From positions 1-13,637 of the forward strand of contig CAIVBX010000197.1 of NCBI GenBank assembly GCA_903904275.1: 13,637 nucleotides of DNA. Direction: 5' to 3'. Both the position numbers and the translations under genes were made by a program. How positions within the stretch are numbered: the stretch's first letter is position 1; every line of letters begins with the position of its first letter. Below, piece by piece: positions 8,221 to 13,637 of the stretch. The notes beneath the pieces were generated by a model. That model was not told the origin of the DNA. It did not search any database and saw only the letters and a list, made by a program, of their open reading frames with translations. The stretch is from an uncultured Pseudomonadota bacterium. GTDB lineage: Bacteria > Pseudomonadota > Gammaproteobacteria > Methylococcales > Methylomonadaceae.

Positions 8221-8589
8221 ATGGCAAAAACAATTTTAATCGTCGATGATTCGGCAACCATGATTATGAGTGTTAAAAACACATTGGAAATGAATGGTTA
8301 CAAAGTCGAAACGGCTGAAGATGGTGTAAAAGCTTTGGCAAAAATAACCGCTGGATTGAAACCTGATTTGATTATTACGGACATCAATATGCCAAATATG
8401 GGTGGCATTGAATTGATTAAAAAAGCCCGTGCCATTTTGAGATTTACGCCCATTTTGACATTGACGACAGAAAACCAAACGGGAATGCGTGAACAAGGCA
8501 AAGCAGCGGGGGCAACGGGTTGGCTTGTCAAACCTGTTGGTGGCGCAGATTTAATTAAAATTATTAAACAAGTTTTACCAGGTGCATAA
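8221..8589 (+). CDS. cheY: CheY-like single-domain response regulator (second copy)
   Basis: This is a receiver domain of 122 residues without an output domain. Key residues are D9/D10, phospho-acceptor D54 in TDINMPNMGG, Thr82 at the E. coli Thr87 position, Trp101 at the Tyr106 switch position, and Lys104 in WLVKPVGG. The loop after the phospho-acceptor reads NMGG where most CheYs have xMDG, so a conserved Asp is Gly. The ATG at 8221 has AGGA (8210-8213) 7 nt upstream; a TTG 6 nt earlier is too close to this site. It is clearly a paralogue, not a copy, of the CheY-like protein at 4881. It directly precedes the two-TM receptor with the CheZ-like motif, which could act on it. The 31-nt gap before it is one of the larger ones in the operon and shows no clear promoter. 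Confidence 0.93.
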   Translation: MAKTILIVDDSATMIMSVKNTLEMNGYKVETAEDGVKALAKITAGLKPDLIITDINMPNMGGIELIKKARAILRFTPILTLTTENQTGMREQGKAAGATGWLVKPVGGADLIKIIKQVLPGA

Positions 8590-8594
8590 GTTTT

Positions 8595-10196
8595 ATGACG
8601 ACAAAATCTAAACATATCACCGAATTTAAACCACTGAAAATCCTGTTTATCAGTGGTTTTTTAATGTTGTTATTGATAGCGTGTTCGGTAATTTTTGACA
8701 CAAATTTTAATGCGTTATTAGGACATTACAAAGACGTGGTATTTTTGATCATTGCCATGTTTATCGGATTAGGTTCGCAATACTGTTTAATTCAAGAAAG
8801 TAAATTGCCTCATAATAAATTACCGCCTGAAGAACAAATTTTGGTGAACAATGAAAAAATTCGTTATGTTCTAAATGAAATCACGCGCCAAATAGAAAAC
8901 AGTTTTTCTGCACAAAATGTTGCACCGATGGATTTGAAAAACAATGCCATTTTGTCAATTGAAAATTTGACAACATGTGTTGAAAACATAACCAGTGTGT
9001 TAAAAATTAGCAACGATTTCGCATGGAATGACGTGCAAGATTCATTAAATCCGCTAATTTCAGAATTTGTTGATTCTGTTTCAAATTATGTTTCATTAAA
9101 CGAAAAAATTGAAGAACAACTGCAACAGCGTATCAATGAAATTCAATCGTTATTACTGAATTTTCAAGAGGATTGGAAAGAAAAATCAGTAGACAGTTCG
9201 TCACATGATAGTCTTAACGCTCAATTGTATTTACAAGTCGCCGACCAAATGTCAGATATTGTTGGATCGCACATTTTGATTGATAACGAAGTGGATAAAC
9301 AGCTTAACGTTGTTTTGCATGACACGGCTGAGTCGTCAATGTCTTTGATTGCATTGATGAATTCCTTAAATGAAACAACTCAAAAAATTGAAGGTTATAT
9401 TACTGATGCCAGCAATCAAATCGAAAATATGGAATCAGGCGTTGATGACAATGTTAAAAATATCTCCAATATTGGCGTTTTGATTCAATCAATTCCCCAT
9501 AAAATTCAAGCCGATATTGAGTTAATTCAGGCATCGGGTTCTGTTATCGATGGTTTAAGTAGCCTCGTTGATAGCATCAAAGAAATCAGTTTTCAAACCG
9601 ATATTTTAGCTGTCAATGCGTCCATTCAAGCGGCTCATGCTGGTGATGCAGGATTAGGATTTAAAATTGTGGCTGACGAAGTGCGTAAATTAGCGATTAG
9701 TTCTAGCAAAGCCGCTGATATGATTGAAACAGGTTTGAATGCCGCACGTCATAGTTTCCATGAAGGATTAAAATTTAAATTTTTGAAAGAAATCATGGAT
9801 GAAATGAATGATGCCGTTAAAGTGATGGACTTGATAAAGAATTTAGAAGAATCTCACGATGATATGCGTCACTATTACAAAACGCTGTTTTCTGTTGTCA
9901 ATACTGTGATGCAAAAAAGCCAGAAAGACATTTTGGCGCAAGTTGAAGAAGTATTAGGAAGTATTCAATACCAAGATATTTTGCGCCAACGGATTGAACG
10001 AATGCAAAGTGCCATTCATAAACGCGGTATTCTGCTAGAACAATTTGCTAATCAATTGCAGTTAAATAATGGAACATTAGATGATTTTGGATCGGAAATG
10101 AATGCGTTATTTCGTGATTATGTCGAAAATGAATCACATCATGGCAACAGTTTAGCAGCAGAAGAAGAAAAACTGCCTCAATTTGAACTTTTTTAA
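8595..10196 (+). CDS. Two-TM chemoreceptor with a CheZ-like C-terminal helix
   Basis: This 533-residue membrane receptor has two hydrophobic segments, about 13-34 and 47-66, separated by only about 12 residues, so it has no real periplasmic sensor domain and probably senses from the cytoplasm, the membrane or through a partner. Long helices follow, and the MCP signalling tip lies at about 331-367 (SFQTDILAVNASIQAAHAGD, then GFKIVADEVRKLA). The tip is altered: residues matching Tsr E385, R388 and E391 are Gln345, His348 and Asp351. After the hairpin comes QYQDILRQRIERMQ (458-471), which contains D461-x-x-x-Q465 as in the CheZ active site. The C-terminus is acidic then hydrophobic, EEEKLPQFELF. 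The ATG at 8595 lies 5 nt after the cheY-like stop. MCP membership is certain; phosphatase activity is inference. Confidence 0.92.
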   Translation: MTTKSKHITEFKPLKILFISGFLMLLLIACSVIFDTNFNALLGHYKDVVFLIIAMFIGLGSQYCLIQESKLPHNKLPPEEQILVNNEKIRYVLNEITRQIENSFSAQNVAPMDLKNNAILSIENLTTCVENITSVLKISNDFAWNDVQDSLNPLISEFVDSVSNYVSLNEKIEEQLQQRINEIQSLLLNFQEDWKEKSVDSSSHDSLNAQLYLQVADQMSDIVGSHILIDNEVDKQLNVVLHDTAESSMSLIALMNSLNETTQKIEGYITDASNQIENMESGVDDNVKNISNIGVLIQSIPHKIQADIELIQASGSVIDGLSSLVDSIKEISFQTDILAVNASIQAAHAGDAGLGFKIVADEVRKLAISSSKAADMIETGLNAARHSFHEGLKFKFLKEIMDEMNDAVKVMDLIKNLEESHDDMRHYYKTLFSVVNTVMQKSQKDILAQVEEVLGSIQYQDILRQRIERMQSAIHKRGILLEQFANQLQLNNGTLDDFGSEMNALFRDYVENESHHGNSLAAEEEKLPQFELF

Positions 10197-10261
10197 TTCG
10201 AGAATTTTATGGCAAACATATTCGTAGTTGTATCAAGTTTAACAAAAGTAGGTTTTTGATT

Positions 10262-11017
10262 GTGATACCCATTTTAGTGATAACAAATCGAAAAGGGGGC
10301 GCGGGGAAAACGACGGTTTCTGTCAATTTAGCCGCTGAATTTGCCGCATTAGAAAAACGAGTGTTGCTGATTGATTTAGATTCACAAGGACATTGTGCCG
10401 TGGGCTTAGGTGTCAAAGTCACGGCTGGGCAGAAAACGATTCATGATATTTTTACCGTTGACCCTTTTTCAATTCATGAAATAATTTGTGAAACAGCGGT
10501 AAAAAACGTTTCACTTTTGCCTGCTAACACCACATTTCGCCATCAAAACAGTGGCAATGATGAAATGTGTTTGGCGCGTGTGTTAGCAGAGAAAGTTATT
10601 TCAGAAAAATTTGATTTAGTGATTATTGACACACCACCTTCATTAGATAATTTGTTGCTAAATGCGTTGTGTGCAGCAAATTGGGTTTTAATTCCGTATG
10701 TGCCGCATCCGTTATCATTTGAAGGTGTACGGCAATTGATTCGTGTGTTGTTTAAAGTGTTATCAGAAAAAAATCCCGCGTTGAAAATTTTAGGTTTTTT
10801 GCCTGTCATGACGACCTCAAATGTACGTCAGCATAAACAAGTGACAGAACAGGTTTCAAAACAATTCGGCGCGTTACGGGTTTTACATGGCATTCGTACG
10901 GACATTAAATTGGCTGAAGCCTTTGCTGCAAATAAACCTGTCCGTTTTTATGCGCCGAAAAGTCGTGGTGCTGAAGATTTTTCTCAGTTAGCGAAATTAT
11001 TATTTGAGTTGATGTAA
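10262..11017 (+). CDS. parA: ParA/MinD-type ATPase of the chemotaxis operon
   Basis: This 251-residue ATPase belongs to the ParA family, whose ATP-bound dimers bind DNA or a surface and position cargo. The deviant Walker A KGGAGKTT (11-18) contains the signature Lys11 and Lys16; Walker A' is IDLDSQG (37-43), and Walker B is LVIIDTPPS (119-127). No helix-turn-helix N-terminal extension is present, as in small chromosomal ParAs and orphan ParAs. Chemotaxis-linked ParAs are known: ParC with ParP in Vibrio places polar arrays, and PpfA in Rhodobacter sphaeroides places cytoplasmic clusters. A similar role is the natural inference here, but no ParB-like or ParP-like partner lies in the window. The GTG at 10262 is preferred; a TTG at 10256 would lie only 3 nt from the weak AGG at 10250-10252. 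The gene ends 18 nt from the convergent CheA-like gene. Confidence 0.92.
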   Translation: MIPILVITNRKGGAGKTTVSVNLAAEFAALEKRVLLIDLDSQGHCAVGLGVKVTAGQKTIHDIFTVDPFSIHEIICETAVKNVSLLPANTTFRHQNSGNDEMCLARVLAEKVISEKFDLVIIDTPPSLDNLLLNALCAANWVLIPYVPHPLSFEGVRQLIRVLFKVLSEKNPALKILGFLPVMTTSNVRQHKQVTEQVSKQFGALRVLHGIRTDIKLAEAFAANKPVRFYAPKSRGAEDFSQLAKLLFELM

Positions 11018-11035
11018 AAATTTTCACTGCTATTT

Positions 11036-13637
11036 TTAATTATTCACATCAAAAATCGCGTTAATATCTAACACCAAACCTACGTCACTACTTCCCAGCA
11101 AGGTGCAACCAATCACACCTCGAATATGTGATAAATAACCTTGCAATGGGCGTGATAACACATTTTGTTGCCCAATCAGTTCGCTAACTTTTATTGCCAC
11201 ACGTTGCGATTCTTTACCAATCACAACAAATAATTGTTTTTCGTCATCGCCAAAATTATTGGTTTCATTGGTTTCTTGATGGTTGCCTTTTAAAAATTGG
11301 ACGGGAACAGTTTCGTTATGTTCCAAATGCAACAAATAGCCACCATTATCTGCCGAAACACGCATTAAATTATCTCTATCAATACGAATAATGCGTTGAA
11401 TCGCGTCAATGGGAATCACATAATGCACTGAGTTAATGCGTACAACCATGCCTTCTAGCAATAACATGGTAAGTGACATCGTCAGCGTAAAACGTAACCC
11501 ACCTGTCACTAGATTCGACACCCAAATGTTGCCACCATGCAATTGCAACGTATCGCGCATTTTAGAAAAATCTACGCCATTTTCGGTATCATCCGCATTA
11601 TAAGTAACGCCATAAGCATCGTGAAATATCGATTCGAGTTGATTCGGCAAACCTAATTGCCCAGTTCTACGTCCAAGATTTTGCGTATCAATGCCGATGC
11701 CGTCATCTTCAATTATGATTTTGACGTGGTCATCATTTTCAATCAGTGACAATTTCAATAAAGCGCGTTCACTTTTATCTTTTGAAACCCGCTGTTCGGT
11801 AGTTCCGATGCTTTGTGTCATACAAAATGTTAAAAGCGTTCGCAACGGCGTTTTTAAATTTTCCACCATCGTAAAATCAAGTGATACGTTATCACCTTCG
11901 GTAATAAAGTGAACGGGACAATTTTTTTGTCGCGAGGTGCTTTCGACAAATGGATAAAGTGGTTTTAACAGTTGCGCCGCTGAACGCATCCGCCCCGCAA
12001 TTGCCCCTTCTTGTAATTGCTCCATCAGCGCGTTAGTTTGCACTTCGATTTGAATCAGTTTTTCAACTTTATCTTGCCAAAGCAAAAGATATTGGCGCAC
12101 ATCATCTTTTGCTTGTCCCCAATGTCCATCAACTGTATTTAATTTAGTTTCGATATTTTTGGTTAAATCTTCTTCGACTAAATCGTGTAACAAATGGCGC
12201 ATCATTGCTTGATTGGTAACGAGTTCACCAATTGATTCAAGCATATCACCTGACATTTGCCCTTGATTTGTTGACGGCAAACCAGAATCTGTATCACGCA
12301 CGAAATTGTCATATTGTCTAAGCGTTTTCGATTCTTCACTTGCAATTTTATGGTCTTCTAACTGATGCGTGATAAATAACGATTTACCTGTTAAATCAAT
12401 GTGAATTAACGTTTCATCTAATTGTGTACGCGTTAGCGGTGTTGAAATTAAAAAATCAAATAATGTTCGATTGTCTTCAAAAACCGTGACATTCGTAATG
12501 GCTGTGACAGTTCCAGAATCTACCCATAACAAAAATTTTGTGGCTAATTCTTCGTCTTGTTCTAAGTCTGTACGAATAATATAAAAATTTTGATGGGCAT
12601 CTAATGCGTCCATAGAAATTTGAACACTTTCGGCAGAAAGAATGTTGTGGAATGATTCAGGCAAATTTAACCGTTCTTCCACCATTTCTGCCGAAAATTC
12701 CGCACCACTTGAAACAAACGCTACCGATTCAGCATCATGTAATAACTTTTCAATTTGTCCCATATCAGGCGCAATTCCCGATTCAAGGCTGCATAAAACT
12801 AATTCGATATTATTTACAAATGATTTTGCAACGTGCAACATAAAACCATCGACAACCATGTCACCATTTGTAACTCGAGCAAATAAATCCACTAACGATA
12901 TGCTAAGTTGCGAAGCCGTTTCAAGCCCGTAGTGTTGGCAAGCATAATAAATTTTTCGTAATGCTTCATCCATTTGTATGCAACAGTCATTAACACATAT
13001 CTTATTTTTTATACTTTCTAAAAAATCTTTAATTAGAAGCAAATTATCAGAAATATGTTTGCTACATAAATAACCAAGTAAGGTTCTTATGTGTGAATTA
13101 GCAGTTGGTATTTCTTCTTCTAACACCGAATCTTCAACAGCAACTAACGCTTCGAATAACCAAAATAAAAAATTTTGAACATTTTGATGGGTGAGCGTTT
13201 CATCTCTATTCGGTATAACAAAGTCATCAATTAACGACACTAATTGCACAAAATTTAAAGGACTTGCTAAGGCTTTAATTTCATCTAATGCCGTGATAAA
13301 TTTTGCGCTATCAAACTCGGTTGCATCATAGACAGCTTTAACCAAATTTAGCGGTTTTTTTATTTCGGTAAAAAAATTGGCAATTTCTTGATTGACATTC
13401 ATGCCTTCCATAGCGTGATAAGCATCAACATAGTTGTTATAGTCGTTATCGATATAAAGAGAAGGCAATTCCTTTTGGAAATCTTGTAACAACAAGGCTT
13501 TTAAATTTTCAAATAACGTTTCAGCATCTGATTTTTGAAAGGTGAACGTGAGTATAGACATGAAATCAGCAAGTAAACTTTCCCATTCGAGAAAATTCAA
13601 TTGTTGTGCGGCAAAATCAATCTGTTCGATTTGTTCA
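11036..13637 (-). CDS. CheA-like protein with degenerate ATPase domain (N-terminus outside window)
   Basis: The frame is open through the right edge, so the gene is 5'-partial; a TTG at 13600 is not a convincing start because coding-like sequence (EQIEQIDFAAQQ) continues upstream. Counting from that TTG, the protein has a mostly helical N-terminal part (1-300), a domain at about 305-415 that resembles a CheA inter-domain module (ITNVTVFEDNRTLFDFLI), a P3-like start (MLESIGELVTNQAMM, about 453-467), and a P4-like region with RMRSAAQLLKPLYPFV and EGDN. The G1 motif EDDGIGI (631-637) is present, but the N box is lost (TPLRTLLTFCMTQSIG, 584-599: the Asn and His of 'RNSxDHG' are absent) and G2 reads TENGVDFSKM. 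A CheW-like domain (about 712-854) is intact. It is probably a pseudokinase or scaffold. A phosphorylatable HPt may lie outside the window. It is convergent with parA. Confidence 0.88.
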   Translation of the reverse strand, partial: EQIEQIDFAAQQLNFLEWESLLADFMSILTFTFQKSDAETLFENLKALLLQDFQKELPSLYIDNDYNNYVDAYHAMEGMNVNQEIANFFTEIKKPLNLVKAVYDATEFDSAKFITALDEIKALASPLNFVQLVSLIDDFVIPNRDETLTHQNVQNFLFWLFEALVAVEDSVLEEEIPTANSHIRTLLGYLCSKHISDNLLLIKDFLESIKNKICVNDCCIQMDEALRKIYYACQHYGLETASQLSISLVDLFARVTNGDMVVDGFMLHVAKSFVNNIELVLCSLESGIAPDMGQIEKLLHDAESVAFVSSGAEFSAEMVEERLNLPESFHNILSAESVQISMDALDAHQNFYIIRTDLEQDEELATKFLLWVDSGTVTAITNVTVFEDNRTLFDFLISTPLTRTQLDETLIHIDLTGKSLFITHQLEDHKIASEESKTLRQYDNFVRDTDSGLPSTNQGQMSGDMLESIGELVTNQAMMRHLLHDLVEEDLTKNIETKLNTVDGHWGQAKDDVRQYLLLWQDKVEKLIQIEVQTNALMEQLQEGAIAGRMRSAAQLLKPLYPFVESTSRQKNCPVHFITEGDNVSLDFTMVENLKTPLRTLLTFCMTQSIGTTEQRVSKDKSERALLKLSLIENDDHVKIIIEDDGIGIDTQNLGRRTGQLGLPNQLESIFHDAYGVTYNADDTENGVDFSKMRDTLQLHGGNIWVSNLVTGGLRFTLTMSLTMLLLEGMVVRINSVHYVIPIDAIQRIIRIDRDNLMRVSADNGGYLLHLEHNETVPVQFLKGNHQETNETNNFGDDEKQLFVVIGKESQRVAIKVSELIGQQNVLSRPLQGYLSHIRGVIGCTLLGSSDVGLVLDINAIFDVNN

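Noticed and set aside
10209..10259. 16-codon mini-frame (ATG to TGA) just before parA
   Set aside because: It lacks a good ribosome binding site and any recognisable feature; a leader peptide coupled to parA cannot be excluded but is unsupported.
11016..11037. AAAAAT/ATTTTT inverted repeat between the convergent genes
   Set aside because: The stem is six A-T pairs with no G-C, too weak to call an intrinsic terminator in AT-rich DNA.
13598..13600. TTG as the true start of the CheA-like gene
   Set aside because: The frame stays open and coding-like to the window edge, so the gene is better treated as 5'-partial.
1..13637. CRISPR arrays, tRNA/rRNA genes, insertion sequences, attachment sites
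   Set aside because: No direct-repeat array, RNA gene, transposase or terminal inverted repeat was seen; the window is continuous chemotaxis coding sequence.

Overview
The window is almost entirely one chemosensory (chemotaxis) locus from an AT-rich, Gram-negative-type bacterium. By eye the G+C is near 40 %. The gene set (CheA with a long inter-domain region, a receptor ending in an ELF tail, a ParA, a second CheA-like protein) and the protein style suggest a gammaproteobacterium, perhaps of the Beggiatoa/Thiotrichales kind. That placement is an inference from general resemblance, because no rRNA or other marker gene is present.

Layout. Nucleotides 3-743 are the 3' end of a receptor gene (MCP) that begins outside the window. 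From 780 to 11017 there are nine more plus-strand genes, packed so tightly that they look like one operon: a triple-CheW-domain adaptor (780-2315), cheB (2334-3401), a HEAT-repeat protein (3411-4040), cheR (4042-4884), a first cheY-like gene (4881-5249, overlapping cheR by 4 nt), cheA (5251-7953), a 77-residue STAS-like protein (7956-8189), a second cheY-like gene (8221-8589), a two-TM receptor (8595-10196) and a ParA-type ATPase (10262-11017). On the minus strand, ending only 18 nt from parA, is a long CheA-like protein (11036-13637). It is still open at the window edge, so its N-terminus is missing. There is no gene-free stretch over 100 nt.

How the parts fit. Receptors and the CheW-domain adaptor should control CheA, which phosphorylates itself on His44 and passes the phosphate to the CheY proteins and to CheB. 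CheR and CheB adjust receptor methylation. No stand-alone CheZ, CheC or CheX is present. Instead the two-TM receptor carries, after its signalling hairpin, a helix with a CheZ-like D-x-x-x-Q motif and an acidic/hydrophobic C-terminal tail, which may make it a receptor fused to a phosphatase. ParA suggests that the arrays are positioned or segregated actively, but no obvious ParB or ParP partner is visible. The minus-strand CheA-like protein keeps the CheA core layout and the CheW-like regulatory domain but has lost the ATP-binding N box and G2 box, so it may be a pseudokinase or array scaffold rather than a working kinase.

The least explained parts are the HEAT-repeat protein, the STAS-like mini-protein, the receptor/CheZ-like fusion with altered trimer-contact residues, and the degenerate CheA facing ParA.
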